The notes: a model not told the origin generated them from the sequence alone. Positions 22,535 to 34,143 are shown, numbered from the stretch's first letter. The stretch is DNA of 64,000 nt from Penicillus capitatus (GCA_965649825.1 OZ287704.1:806001-870000), one strand, 5' to 3'. Program-made: numbers and translations.

Positions 22535-24052
22535 CTATGGAGTATCCTCGTCGTGAAACGAATCATGCTTTTGTGTGATCAGTGGATCTGTGACATTAAG
22601 AAGAGCCATGCCACCGATCAACGCAGCAATGGACAAGCAGGTAACCGCTATACCATAACCCTGATGATCTACGACAATACCAATGATGATAGGGCCCATC
22701 GTCCAGCCAACTCCATTTAAGGTATTGAACAATGCAAGGGCAGTTGCTTTTGTTTCCTTGTCATAATAGCTGCCCACCAATCCAACAATCAAAGCATCAA
22801 GGGAGACAAAAAAACTGATACCAAGACTGAAAGACAACAGCGCACACACAAACGAAATGTGCTTAAAGATCACCCATCCGTAAAGGAACAGACCTGAAGA
22901 AGCCATGATCCATCCTGCCAAACGTGGACGGTTCTTCACATTTGCCGTCACATGACCAAACCAGAGGCTGAAGGCAGCACAGATAGTAAACGGAATAGCA
23001 GTCAGCGCCACAGAAGTAATGCTGGTGGATTTTGAGGAAGCACAAGTGTCGTCATCGTCATCGTCGTCATCCCCATTCAGCATTTCGTCAATGATCAAGG
23101 TCGTCCAGTAGAATGTAGCAGTGATAAGAACACTTCGAATGATACCGTTGAATGAAATGATCCAGAAGTTCTTGTTGTTCACAACTTTGCACACCTCCTG
23201 GTATAATGTCTTGGATTCGCCGTCGCCAACCGGAAGCTTTTCTTTTAGACACTCTTTTTCCTCTGCCGAAAGAAACGATGCCCGATCAATCGTTGGCGGT
23301 AATATCCAGAAAAGAATGCCGCCGTAGAGAATGGGCAAGATGCCTTCGACGAAGAAAAGCAGTCTCCATCCAGAAAACCCAATGACCCCATCTAAACTTA
23401 ACAGACCGGCAGCAATGCAGGCTGCCAGTGGAGAGGCAATGGCAATTGCTGATTCGATCGTAGCATAAGGAAAAGTCAGGCGATCTGGTGGGAAAAAGAT
23501 AGTCAAGAAATACCATACACCAGGAAATGTTCCTCCTTCTGCTACGCCGAGAAAAAAGCGCAGAAAGTAAAAAGCCAAGCGGTTCTGCACGAAGCTGAAT
23601 GATGCGGCGACAGCTCCCCACGACACAAGAAGAAATGCAAACCACAGAGTCGGACCAAATTTTCGACAGAAATGATTGCTGTGAACTTGAAAGATCATAT
23701 AACCGACACCAAAGAGAGACACTCCTAACCCATATCGTGTGTGATTCATGTCGAGTTCTGTGCAGACGTCGGCTGCCACAAAACCTAGATTCCCTCGATC
23801 TAAATAGGAAAGCATGACGATCAGTGCCGTGAATGGCAGGATTTTCCAATGCAATTTTCTGAACGTAGCAGCCGAAAGGGTTTCTTGATTCGTGGATGCG
23901 TCACGCAACAAGCCGTCCGTTTCGGAGGTGGATGCGTCGACCACAGGCTTGTGGACGAGAACCTCTTTGACGTCGTCGGCATCGACTGATGGCTGCATAG
24001 ACCCCATGCGGATATAGGAGCCAAACTGAAGTAGAAGCGGTATTATTGGCAT
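22535..24052 (-). CDS. MFS transporter, ACS family, paralogue 1
   Basis: This intronless gene encodes 505 residues with about 12 membrane segments. MLSYLDRGNLGF, the LRFFLGVAEGGTFPGVWYFL loop and LLFFVEGILPILYGG are typical of the anion:cation symporter family (Dal5/allantoate and nicotinate permease-like), which imports small organic anions with H+ or Na+. The central loop has eight Asp in a row (GDDDDDDDD, coded by a TCA/TCG-type triplet run on the plus strand), then TCASSKS. Here SNHFCRKFG replaces the SNYLLRKFG/C of paralogues 2 and 3. The substrate cannot be read from sequence. It sits between the two parts of the split RETICULATA-related pseudogene, with its 3' end about 55 bp from the pseudogene's broken edge. 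Confidence 0.9.
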   Translation of the reverse strand: MPIIPLLLQFGSYIRMGSMQPSVDADDVKEVLVHKPVVDASTSETDGLLRDASTNQETLSAATFRKLHWKILPFTALIVMLSYLDRGNLGFVAADVCTELDMNHTRYGLGVSLFGVGYMIFQVHSNHFCRKFGPTLWFAFLLVSWGAVAASFSFVQNRLAFYFLRFFLGVAEGGTFPGVWYFLTIFFPPDRLTFPYATIESAIAIASPLAACIAAGLLSLDGVIGFSGWRLLFFVEGILPILYGGILFWILPPTIDRASFLSAEEKECLKEKLPVGDGESKTLYQEVCKVVNNKNFWIISFNGIIRSVLITATFYWTTLIIDEMLNGDDDDDDDDTCASSKSTSITSVALTAIPFTICAAFSLWFGHVTANVKNRPRLAGWIMASSGLFLYGWVIFKHISFVCALLSFSLGISFFVSLDALIVGLVGSYYDKETKATALALFNTLNGVGWTMGPIIIGIVVDHQGYGIAVTCLSIAALIGGMALLNVTDPLITQKHDSFHDEDTP

Positions 24053-26925
24053 ATCCTGTCACATCATGACCTCATACATCCTACCGCCTTTATGTGCGTT
24101 TATCTCTGGTCTTTCGATAGGCACGAATGCAACCTTTGCGTTGTATCTGTAAGTCTCTTTTGCTTCAACAGCTCATCGGAAGATAATCAGGCAGAATTCG
24201 TCTTTCATGTGCGAAGAATAAGATAGTTTGTTGATGGTTTCTCTGTTAAAACTGATTTCAAAGTAGCACTAAGAACTTTTGAGTAGAGGAGCTAAACGAT
24301 AACTCCTAATTACGCAAAATCTACGAACGACGGTCGTTACGGAGCACTACAATTCCTGATACTTTTTCTGGTTGCACAACTGTTTCTGGAATTGACCACG
24401 AACGTCTCGGATGTCATCGAGGCAATCGAATCTAGCCTCTTTCGAATGATCGTTCGTTCTTCCTGAGAGTGAACAAAGCCTAAACACCAGAAATCAAACA
24501 CTCTTCGATAAACTGCCTACCGGAAAGATGTAAACTGACCTTCAGATTTGGTCATTCCAACTGAATTTCTTCCTTCTATTCGACTGAATCGTCGTTTATT
24601 GGGATCCAAATTCTAAAGTTTTCCCGCCACTTCCCTTCTCTCAAACGCTTGAACGGTTTTACATCCGTATGACACAATCACTCAAGCTACTGTGAAACTG
24701 GTGAGATTCGGGAGACCACTTACTTTTCTCCTGTCCGACTAACTCAAAGAAAAAGCATGTGCACAAGAATCGGAATAGCCCTTAGCCCTTAATTAACTGT
24801 CTTTAAAAAGCTCTATTGAACGTACAAGCCTTGGGAAGCGTTGTCGACTAAGAACTAATCCAATGGTCACTCATATGAGGTGCCTGCTCCAACTCTAAAC
24901 CAGCTTACTGTAGGCTTACGGAAAAGATACTCTTAAATCCCCGCATTTTCTCTCCCCAAGAACGAACAGTCGTGTTTCTCTGCGTCCTCTTTTAAATGAT
25001 ACCATATTTTTTTCTTTTAAGTTTCAATTCAGTCAAAAAAGTCAGTTTCGTGAAGTTATGTATCGAAATACATCTAGTAACGACATTCAATCGCCATTTG
25101 TAATGTATCTGTCGAGATGTGGTGCAAATAACGAATGTAAACTGCAAACCAGGAGAGCTCACGACAGAGGCGCGTTTAAGAATCTCGATACTGATGTGTC
25201 CCGGAAGGGACAGCTGTCCTAATGGCATCAGCACAGGCAACAACTGTCCCTGTACAATAACTGTCATTCATTTAATGTGTTTTCTAGATAGTTAAGAACA
25301 GATCTAGAGTTCCCACGACCAACTGATCATTTGGGTTTTCATGGAGATAGATCTTCTGCAAACTGCGTGAGAGATCTGGCCTTCATAAATCTAGAAATGA
25401 TAGTCGTTTCCCTAAATCTGTCCGACAAGACGGATCGAACGAATGACAGCGCGGTTATTCTTCTTGTGCACACGTCCGTGCCTTGGTGTCACGATGCAGG
25501 CCCGTCTCTAGGCTTCCGCGGCTTCGTTCTCCGCCGCGCGGCCTCGTGATGTCTTCCGAGACTTCTCCGTTTACCTTCTTTTAGCGACAATAGTTAACAT
25601 CATTTCGCACTGTCTGCTAATTCTCCGTATTCTATTCAATCGAAAGGACGTTCTGCAAACTTTAGATGATCCCATTAAAAGTTTGGATAAAAAAACCTCC
25701 GTATTGCAAAAGTCGAAAGGAGACCGCAGATGAATGAACTACACCAAAAAGACATTATCTCCTTTGGTGCTTTAAAATTAACTAAATATCAGAAACGTAC
25801 TTCTGAAAGAAACTTTTAAGACTCCCGACGCTACGACATGTTTTCGATTAAACTCGATGGATGTTGCAATATATTCATCGTTCGCAGCTTGACTTCGAGT
25901 TGATGAAGAGAAATTCACTTTCACCGGCTTGATTCTGTTTATCTCTAAGAACTTGTGTAGTTCACCAAATCTCGTCGTATGTTATTCTACATATGCTTTA
26001 CGGGCATCGTAGTAGAAAAGCTCAATGTCGACGATAAAGTGTTTGTTATCGACAACGCCATCCCTTGGAGGACATGGAGAATGTTATAAGATCAGGCTGT
26101 TCTGAATCTTTAGGGGACGTGTATTGTAAAGTATTTGTAGGGCCGCTATCAGAAAGGAGTACCATAGAAGCTGTATACAGGCCATCTGATTCTTTTTCTG
26201 ATTATGTTGCATCCTTCTCGTTTGGCGGCGAGGTCCGAATAACAGGTCTCAGAGAAGCGCCCTCTTGTCTCAAGCCCCTCTATCCTCAAAGCTCCGTTCT
26301 TCTGGAATGAAGTAGCCATGCCGACAAATCAATTACGCGCGAAAGCGAAGAACATCGGTTGCTCGTTCCATACGGGCAATCTCTGAGAACTTACACTCTC
26401 AGTGATTGAATCTCGACGATGCCCATATTAATGTATGTGCTCAACGACTGAAACTCATGATAGTCGTTTTGATTTCAGCTCAACGATTCGGAACTTAGTA
26501 TCACTCGATTGAACTGGGTAACATATGCGGTAAGTTTACCAAAGGTGCAGATACCTACAATTGGCATCCATCCACTGTTGTCTGCGGTTCTTTATTGAAT
26601 GCACGACGGATGGGTCAGTATACGATGCGGACTACTTTCAGGTATCCTTTATTCCACGGAAGCCAAACAATTATCGACGCCATTGAGGGATATAAGAGAA
26701 GGCAGTTAAAACGATCACAAAAGAGAGATATGTTCTCCATTTACGGTTTATCCCTGAATGGCCCCTTATCTTTGAAGTATTACCGAAAACGTGGCCCGGT
26801 CTATTTCGCAAGAGGGAACGACCACGTTGTCTTCTGCAAGAGCACCAAGCATGCCTTATAGAACAAGCAGGATTCGAGTCTTTATCAATATACTGGAAAA
26901 TCTTGACGAGCTTGCAGTACTTACA
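24053..26925. other. AT-rich stretch without recognisable genes
   Basis: About 2.9 kb with frequent stops in all frames. Short frames (for example 26,065-26,310 plus) show no family features. I see no terminal repeats, target-site duplications, reverse transcriptase or transposase fragments. It lies inside the segment that separates the two parts of the left RETICULATA-related gene. Confidence 0.6.
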
Positions 26926-26929
26926 ACCA

Positions 26930-27350
26930 GCATATCTTGATCTCTGATGGCGCCCGCCTGACCTCCTAAACGCAGAACACCGTTTGCACAAGGAAGCATT
27001 GGCGAAGCTGATTCCTTCTGTCGAGGATATCGACCAACGAGAGCATTGTGTTTCGAAGAAATTGTCACCACCGCTGCTGTTTTGGTAGCAGGCTTGTTCA
27101 CTCCATCATTTTCGCCTCCGTTTTCTGTCTGGCTATCGAGTTTCCCAGTAAGAATAGCAGCGTCCTGACATTAGTCTGGTCGCGTCCTTGAACAGCGAAG
27201 ATAGTGGGCGCGGAAGGCGGAGGTGAGTTTAGGAAAGGCGTCGACGAAAGGGACTCGACCCATCGACAAACGCACCACTCACCGAATATACTTTCTTTAC
27301 AGGTAACAGCTTCGACCGTCACTCAATAGCGGCTACAACACAAGCGAGAA
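26930..27350 (-). pseudogene. Relic of RETICULATA-related exon 1 (and edge of exon 2)
   Basis: Read on the minus strand, this stretch aligns along its whole length with 42,490-42,930. LPVKKVYSVSG... corresponds to LPMQKVSSMSV, AILTGKLDSQTENGG to AVLTGKLADVGGSGG, then a GGTGACAATTTCTTCGA block, the intron end (TGCGTTTAG) and a few codons of exon 2. The ATG is CTG, a TAA interrupts the frame at the position of Ser-Pro-Asn, and several single-base indels shift the frame further down. Identity is roughly 65%, far below the arms. It is therefore a decayed 5' part of the same gene, 4.4 kb from the 3' part at 22,480. Confidence 0.82.
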
Positions 27351-27527
27351 ACAACAACTTGGGTTCCGACTGTCCATGGGATCAACAACTTGTCGTCAAT
27401 GATCTGTGCTTAACCAACAAAAATCGACACACTTTATCGATGAAGTGTGCCTCTGCCCACTCAAATTTCTGAATTCGAATACTGGCGTTACTACGCACGC
27501 CATCAATCGCGTCAAAAAATCATACTG

Positions 27528-29006
27528 CTAGGGAGCTTGCTGACAATCAGTCAGGTCAAGTTTCTGTGTCGTCAGTGGATCTGTGGCGGTCAGCAGAGTC
27601 AAACCACCTATCAAAGCGGAAATAGCCAGACAGGTGATTGCTCCGCTATACCCCTGATAATCCACCATGAATCCAATAAAAATGGGACCTACTATCATAC
27701 CAACACCATTCAGGGTATTGAACAATGCAAGGGCAGTTGCTTTTGTTTCTTTGTCATAGTAACTGCCCACGAGACCAACAATTAATGCATTAAGTGAAAT
27801 AAAGAAGCTGATCCCAAAACTGAAAGAGATCAATGCACATACAAGTGAGATATGTCGAAAAATCACCCAGCCGTAAAGGAAGAAGCCCGATGTAGCCATA
27901 ATACATCCTGCCAAACCTGAACGATTTTTCACACTGGTTGTCACGTGGCCAAACCAAAGACTGAAGATAGCGGCGATGGTGAAGGGCACTGCTGTTAGTG
28001 ATACAGAAGCAATGGTTGTCGATTTTGAGGATGCACAAGTGTCGTCATCCTCTTCGTCTTCATCATCTCCATTCAACATTTCGTCGATGATCAAGGTTGT
28101 CCAATAGAAAGCTGCAGTCAGAAGCATTCCTCGGATGGCGGCGTTGAATACGATGATCCAGAAGTTTTTGTTGTTTGAGACCTTTGAGATTTCCTGCCAT
28201 AGAGTTCTTGTTTCATTACAGTCTTCTTCTGGATGCTTTTCTTTCAGATATTCCTTTTCCTCTGCCGAAAGAAAAGATGCAGATTCGATCGATGGTGGCA
28301 ACAGCCAGAAAAGAATGCCGCCGTAGAGAATGGGCAGAATGCCTTCGACGAGGAAAAGCAATCTCCATCCAGAAACCCCAAAGAGGCCATCCAGGCTGAG
28401 AAGACCTGCTGCGATGGGTGCTGCCAGAGGAGATGCGATAGAAATGGATGCTTCAATCGTAGAATAGGGAAAAGTTAGACGATCTGGCGGAAAAAAGATA
28501 GTCAAGAAATACCATACGCCAGGAAACGTTCCTCCTTCTGCTACGCCGAGAAAAAAGCGTAAAACATAGAAACCCGTGAGATTCTGCACTAAGCTGAATG
28601 ACGCGGCGACTGTACCCCAAGACACAAGGAGAAAGGCAAACCACAAAATCGGACCAAATTTTCGCAAAAGATAGTTGCTGGGTATTTGAGAAGTTATGTA
28701 GCCGACGCCAAACAGTGCCACGCCGATTCCGTAGCGTGTGTGATTCATACCGAGTTCTCCGCAGACATCGGCGGCGACAAACCCAAGGTTGCCGCGATCT
28801 AGGTAAGACAGCATGACGATAAAGGCTGTGAATGGAAGTACGCGCGCGTGCAGTTTTCTGAAGACGGAAGTCGCAAAAGTCTCTTCGTCGAGTCGGTCGC
28901 CAAGTAGCGCGACAGCCGACTCTGAGCCAGATGCGCCGCTTACATTCTTCGAGTCATACGACACGTCGAGGCGCTTAGCGTCGCTAAAAACCTTAAAGAT
29001 CTGCAT
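27528..29006 (-). CDS. MFS transporter, ACS family, paralogue 2
   Basis: An intronless relative of the genes at 22,535 and 29,884, starting at the ATG at 29,006 (MQIFKVFSDAKRL; codons further upstream lack an ATG). The 492-residue product has YLDRGNLGFVAADVCGELGM, SQIPSNYLLRKFGP, LRFFLGVAEGGTFPGVWYFL and LLFLVEGILPILYGG. The central acidic loop reads GDDEDEEDDDTCASS. The role is inferred as uptake of an organic anion; the substrate is unknown. It lies tail-first against the relic exon at 27,350 and is the middle member of a same-strand array of three. Confidence 0.9.
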   Translation of the reverse strand: MQIFKVFSDAKRLDVSYDSKNVSGASGSESAVALLGDRLDEETFATSVFRKLHARVLPFTAFIVMLSYLDRGNLGFVAADVCGELGMNHTRYGIGVALFGVGYITSQIPSNYLLRKFGPILWFAFLLVSWGTVAASFSLVQNLTGFYVLRFFLGVAEGGTFPGVWYFLTIFFPPDRLTFPYSTIEASISIASPLAAPIAAGLLSLDGLFGVSGWRLLFLVEGILPILYGGILFWLLPPSIESASFLSAEEKEYLKEKHPEEDCNETRTLWQEISKVSNNKNFWIIVFNAAIRGMLLTAAFYWTTLIIDEMLNGDDEDEEDDDTCASSKSTTIASVSLTAVPFTIAAIFSLWFGHVTTSVKNRSGLAGCIMATSGFFLYGWVIFRHISLVCALISFSFGISFFISLNALIVGLVGSYYDKETKATALALFNTLNGVGMIVGPIFIGFMVDYQGYSGAITCLAISALIGGLTLLTATDPLTTQKLDLTDCQQAP

Positions 29007-29036
29007 CTGAACGCACTGCGTAGAGAAACTGCTCAA

Positions 29037-29883
29037 GTGATACTAAAATCCGCGACGCCTAAATGCGTCTACACGGTGTTGCTTTCGTCGGAAAAGGAAC
29101 GAGATTACAAACTGTTTGCGTAGACAGCACTGAAAATGCAGATGTACGTCTTGTTTCTAGGCGATCTGCCTTGGAATTGCGTCTATTCTGTACTGTCAAT
29201 GGATGTCTAGCATAAATGCACAACATATCAGATACACGTGTCCAAAATGAACACTGTAGCTCTCCTTTGCGTATTCGGAAGCGTACCATTTCATCCTGTG
29301 GTCAAATGATAGATTCACGAACACCCGCATCTCAAAAACAGATACAGTATAGCCACACATCGAATGCATTAATGGCATTTCCAGAATCTCGTCCAAACTG
29401 TGAGAGCCCCCAAACTACTCTAAAATTACTGTTTTCATGTGGGAAACAAAGGCGTTCTTCAGATGCAACCATTTCTTCTGGATAGTCTACGGAGAGAAAA
29501 CCGAGAACCACACTCCCAATAGGACATGTTATCTCGCTGCTTTGCCGGAATTGCACAATCAGGTAACATTCTTAATTTACATAGATAAGTATTGCTCAAT
29601 TCCACCTCTGTCTAAACAACCGAACAGATCAACCATTTGAGCTGCACGACGACTTCTATCGATCACCTTCGAACGGCCATTAACTAGTGATTCAAGCCAT
29701 GGTGCTCTTATCTGCTTGAACCTTCTTGGCATAGCGATCATGACTGTGTGCAATCCGCAACTGTACGCGCGATGGGGAGAATGGCAATGTAGACCTGCTG
29801 TGACGATTTACATCCATTCCCTGAAAGAACACCATCCGAGTACAGAACGAACACACTCCCCGATCAAAAGCATTTCGTTATCC
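29037..29883. other. Intergenic stretch between MFS paralogues 2 and 3
   Basis: About 850 bp holding the presumed promoter of paralogue 2 and 3' end of paralogue 3. Short frames only, with no recognisable element. Confidence 0.5.
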
Positions 29884-31482
29884 TTAGTCTTCGTCACCTC
29901 CCTCCCTTGTAGTTGCTCTGCTGCATTCAGCTTTATTGTCTAGGTTCAGACCTTGTCCAGTAAGTGGATCGGTGACAGTAAGTAGAGCCAGACCACCGAT
30001 CAAAGCCGAGATCGATAAGCAAGTCACCGCCACACCATATCCATTGTGTTCAACGATATATCCAACGAAAATGGGACCTATGATCATCCCAGCCCCCGTA
30101 AAAGTATTAAGAAATGCGAGAGCAGTCGCTTTTGTATCCTTGTCATAGTAACTGCCTACGAGGCCCACGATTAAGGCGTTGAGGGATACAAAACAGCTGA
30201 TCCCCAAACTGAACGAGAGCAGAGCGCATACGAACGAGGCATGTCTTAGAATCACCCATCCGTAAAGGAACAGACCTGAAGAAGCCATGATCCTTCCTGC
30301 CAAACGCGAACGATTTCGCACATTGGTTGTTAGACGACCAAAGCAAAGGCTAAAAACAGCGGCGATGGTGAAAGGCACGGCTGTCAACGCCACAGAAGCA
30401 ACACTGGTGGATTCTGAAGAAGAACAAGAGTCACTATCGCCGGCATCGCCGTTCAGCATTTCATCGATGATCAAGGTTGTCCAGTAGACCACGGTTGCGA
30501 GGAGAGCACCTCGAATGGTGCTATTGAGAATGATGATCCAGAAATTGCGGTTCTCGGTGACTGTCCATATCTCCTGCAACAACGTCTTCGTCTCTTTGTT
30601 GTCATCCTTGTGCGTTGCCTTGAGGTATTCCTTCTCTTCTGCCGAAAGAAAAGATGCGTGTTCAATTGTGGGTGGCAACAGCCAGAAAAGAAGACATCCG
30701 TAGATAATGGGCAAGATGCCTTCGACGAAGAAAAGCAGTCTCCATCCAGAAACCCCGAAAAGCCCATCCAAGCTGAGAAGACCTGCAGCAATTGGTGCTG
30801 CCACAGGATGTGCGATAACCATTGCTGCTTCAATCGTAGAGTAAGGAAAAGTCAAGTGATCTGGTGGGAAGAAAAGGGTTAGGAAGTACCAAACGCCAGG
30901 AAATGTTCCGCCCTCTGCTACGCCGAGAAAAAATCGGAGTAGGTAAAAGGCAACCCGAGTCTGAACAAAACTGAACGATGCAGCAACCACTCCCCAAGCA
31001 ATCATGAGCACAGCGAACCAGGTGATCGCCCCGCATTTTCGCAGGAGATAGTTGCTGGGCACTTGAGAAGTGGTGTAGCCAATACCAAAACAGGCCACAC
31101 CGATTCCATATCGCACGTGATTCATGTCAAGTTCCGCACAGACATCGGCAGCCACAAATCCTAGATTTCCACGATCCAGGTAGGAGAGGACGACGATCAA
31201 TGCTGCGAACGGAAGTATGCGCCAGTGCAGTTTCCTGAAGACAGTGGTTGCCAAGGCTTCATCATCCAGAGGCACATGTCGCACCAATCCGATTCTCTCA
31301 TCTGTACATGCAGCGTCCATGATGACAGAATTGGACGAATCATTGACATTCTTGGTCTCTTGCGAAAGCTCAAGGGATCCCATTTGAATATATGATGGTG
31401 CGATCTCGCCAAAACGATTAAGGTGTCCATCTCGCGGCAGGACGACGGTATGTGTCACATCGTCTTTGGAGAGGCCGGACAT
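29884..31482 (-). CDS. MFS transporter, ACS family, paralogue 3
   Basis: Intronless, 532 residues, starting MSGLSKDDVTHTVVLPRDGH. It has the longest N-terminal tail of the three; its IQMGSLELS resembles IRMGSMQPS of paralogue 1. Core motifs are VLSYLDRGNLGF, SQVPSNYLLRKCG, LRFFLGVAEGGTFPGVWYFL and LLFFVEGILPIIYG. The central loop is less acidic and Ser-rich (GDAGDSDSCSSSESTS). The C-terminal tail differs from the other two and ends TTREGGDED. Tandem origin with paralogues 1 and 2 is evident from order, strand and similarity. Substrate unknown. Confidence 0.9.
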   Translation of the reverse strand: MSGLSKDDVTHTVVLPRDGHLNRFGEIAPSYIQMGSLELSQETKNVNDSSNSVIMDAACTDERIGLVRHVPLDDEALATTVFRKLHWRILPFAALIVVLSYLDRGNLGFVAADVCAELDMNHVRYGIGVACFGIGYTTSQVPSNYLLRKCGAITWFAVLMIAWGVVAASFSFVQTRVAFYLLRFFLGVAEGGTFPGVWYFLTLFFPPDHLTFPYSTIEAAMVIAHPVAAPIAAGLLSLDGLFGVSGWRLLFFVEGILPIIYGCLLFWLLPPTIEHASFLSAEEKEYLKATHKDDNKETKTLLQEIWTVTENRNFWIIILNSTIRGALLATVVYWTTLIIDEMLNGDAGDSDSCSSSESTSVASVALTAVPFTIAAVFSLCFGRLTTNVRNRSRLAGRIMASSGLFLYGWVILRHASFVCALLSFSLGISCFVSLNALIVGLVGSYYDKDTKATALAFLNTFTGAGMIIGPIFVGYIVEHNGYGVAVTCLSISALIGGLALLTVTDPLTGQGLNLDNKAECSRATTREGGDED

Positions 31483-32079
31483 GTTTATCTATCCCTTGTT
31501 CAGTTTGACCTTCAGCGAATGACAGTTTTTTCTGTGTTCCTATCGTTCTAGGCGGAAAGTGTGAGTACCAGAATGCCTTGGAGAGCGCTGTCCGAGATGT
31601 GATTGACAAATATGCCTTGCGTAAGTACGACGCCGTTCTTTATTTCGTGCGTCTTTCTTTCAAATATGCGTTGCTTTTTGCACGATATGCCGTGTTTGCA
31701 ACGTCTTTTGGCAGCAGTCTTATCCACGACGTCAATAAAACAGGACACCTCCGTTGCCGACCCTTGTGAACGAGAAAAGCCTGTTTGGTTCAGATGTTGA
31801 ACCGAGCAGTTTCCATTCGTGTCCTTTTAGGTTGTGATGTGACATCCATTGCTCGTCAACTAATCGACATAAGTTTAATATCACAAACGGAGTCAAAACC
31901 AAAAACGAGGCCGCGCTAATCATACCACGATCCACAGATGCTAACTCAAATGAACCATCAAATACGCCATATCTGAAGAAACGGGAAACGCTCGGTGTTT
32001 TGAATCATGAATGAAAATGAGACGAGTGACAGCGATGCAGCAAAACAGAAATGGTATTCTTGAACAGTGGAAAGGATCT
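31483..32079. other. Intergenic stretch between MFS paralogue 3 and the sorting nexin
   Basis: About 600 bp with small open frames on both strands and no signature. It contains the presumed promoter of MFS paralogue 3 and the sorting nexin 3' end. Confidence 0.4.
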
Positions 32080-34143
32080 TCACTTCTCAGTTGTGTAAGA
32101 TATGTGGAACAAACCACCACGAGCCTTGAGAATCTCCGAATCATCTGCCCCCAATGCGCGTGCAATGTCAATCCACACCTGTGATTCAGCAATATGCATC
32201 CAGGTCGATTTGTGAGATCCTGGCATACCTCGGCAGAGCTTTCTGCATAGGCCGACTGTACACAAGCCAGACTCTCTATCATTCGTAGAAAATCTGTTTC
32301 CCTCTGGCTTTCATATCTTTCGATGTCTGTATAGTTTGCTGTTTTGACACGGTCATACTCTCTTTCAGCTGCAGTCACCGTCTCGTTTAGAATCGTAATC
32401 TGATCGTCCACATACTTCATCTGAAGGCAACAATGGATCGATCAAACAACTGTGGAGTCGTTGAGGTGCTTACGCGTCGCTCCTTGCTGGCATATCCGCC
32501 AAGCTTCTTGTCATTGACCTTTGTCAACTCGTCCAGCCTTTTTTGTCGATTCTGTCGCTGGTTCTTCACAACTTGCAGAGTGAGCAGTGCTTGATCTCTG
32601 GCAGCTAAAGCACGCTGAATAGACTAGAAGCATAAAGTCCACAATGACATATCCAAATGCGTCAACTGACAGCGTCTTACTGGCATGACAAAGAGATACT
32701 CGTGGATTTCGCTCAGATCTTGTGCCATCTTTGCTGTGACCTTCCTTGCCAAACGTGCCAGACGAATGAGGGCAATGCCACTTTGTTTAGTGTTTGTGGT
32801 CAGCTGCAAATGCACAAAATGTAAAAATGACTGAGAGCAATGCATCGCTCAACGCACTGCTTGAACAGATTCCGTCACATGTGTGAAACGAGCCAATTCC
32901 ATTCCACCTTCTTCGTCGTACTTCGACAGGCGAATTAAAGACAGGCCCATATCTCCCAGAACACCACTCATGCGATCAAACTTCTTGACATAGATCTCCG
33001 CCTGTAGAACCCGAGAAGTGTGACCGTGTGATAAAGTCATCATCAGTCATACAGCACGAGAGACTTCAGACAATTGATCCCATTGCGCATCGATGTACTG
33101 CGCTTTTCTGCGCAGAATCTTCTCATCGGGGCCAACGGGCGGATTGCCCTTCATTTCATTCTTCATGTTCTGCACACCTTCCCGCATCATGCGGATGAAG
33201 TTGCCTGAACTTCCTCCCCTTATTTAAACAGTGAATACATAAATCGGCAGTCTGACCAGTTTGTTTTCCCGTGTTCGTCACTTCATTAGGTCTAATGAAG
33301 GCGCTTTCTCTCCCAAAAAGCTGCCGAGAGAAGCGTGCCGTCGTCTCGAAAAATGAAGAACGATTTGGTTGCAATGCTCTCCATCTTAAACTCAACCCCA
33401 AACCTCCTTCCATTTCCAAAAACACACGAAGTTCCTGCCGTCATGATCTTAGTGAACAATGCCTTTGCCGGACAAAAGATGGAATCGACCTCGCAGTTCT
33501 TTATCTCTGGATGAACGGCAAGTTTGTTGAGGTACTTCTCTAGAGCCAATCTGCGTTCCTGAATGAACGATCCCGTCATGCGTTGAGCCTCGACAGCATT
33601 CTTTTCGGGGCGAGGCGGAACAATGTATCCACGGAATTTCTCAACGAGTATGGCATCTAATGCGACGAACTCGCGAAAACGACGCCACACGACCACTTCG
33701 GCATTCCTTCGTGTGGTGATGACTTTATACTGAGTGTAAGCACCTAGACCCATACCGTCACTCTCTTTACACTCTCTGACCCATCCTCAACGCACTATTC
33801 AATCCGAAGAATCCTGGTTGATCAGCCCGACGAGGATCCGTTACGCAAATGTGAAACTCAGGGGTGGATTCCTTCTTCGCATTCTTCCCATCTGGTGCCT
33901 GTCCACAGCATAACTGCATTTGAAGGAAGAGTGGACATGGATGGGTCACGCAACGGATGTCACTGTTTCATAGATGGCATTTTCGTCGTACGTCGGTGGC
34001 CCCACGAGATGGCCGATAGCAGAAAAGTTGTCCGTTTCAGAATCGGACTCCTCCTCATGTCCCAGACTTCCACCCAGAGAAGACTGCGCCGAGGGACGCG
34101 CTCCAAAGAACGACAGTACGCCCCCGCTGGGCCTCTTCTCCAC
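32080..34143 (-). CDS. Sorting nexin SNX1/SNX2 (VPS5-like), PX-BAR protein
   Basis: SNX1/2 binds endosomal phosphoinositide through a PX domain and curves membranes with a BAR domain as part of retromer-type sorting. The PX domain (about 33,860-33,480) has YTQYKVITTRRNAEVVVWRR, then FREFVALDAIL, a VPPRPEKN loop and QERRLALEKYLNKLAVHP. The BAR part spans several exons: DEKILRRKAQYIDAQWDQLS, VKKFDRMSGVLGDMGLSLIR, RLARKVTAKMAQDLSEI, LTLQVVKNQRQNRQKRLDEL and EREYDRVKTANYTDIERYES, ending near 32,080. The N-terminal exon (VEKRPSGGVLSFFGARP, then an acidic stretch) has no ATG in frame, so the start lies in an upstream exon not resolved here. It runs head to head with COPB1. Confidence 0.85.

Noticed and set aside
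24053-26925. Retroelement or DNA transposon in the AT-rich stretch
   Set aside because: No reverse transcriptase, transposase, long terminal repeat or terminal inverted repeat could be seen.
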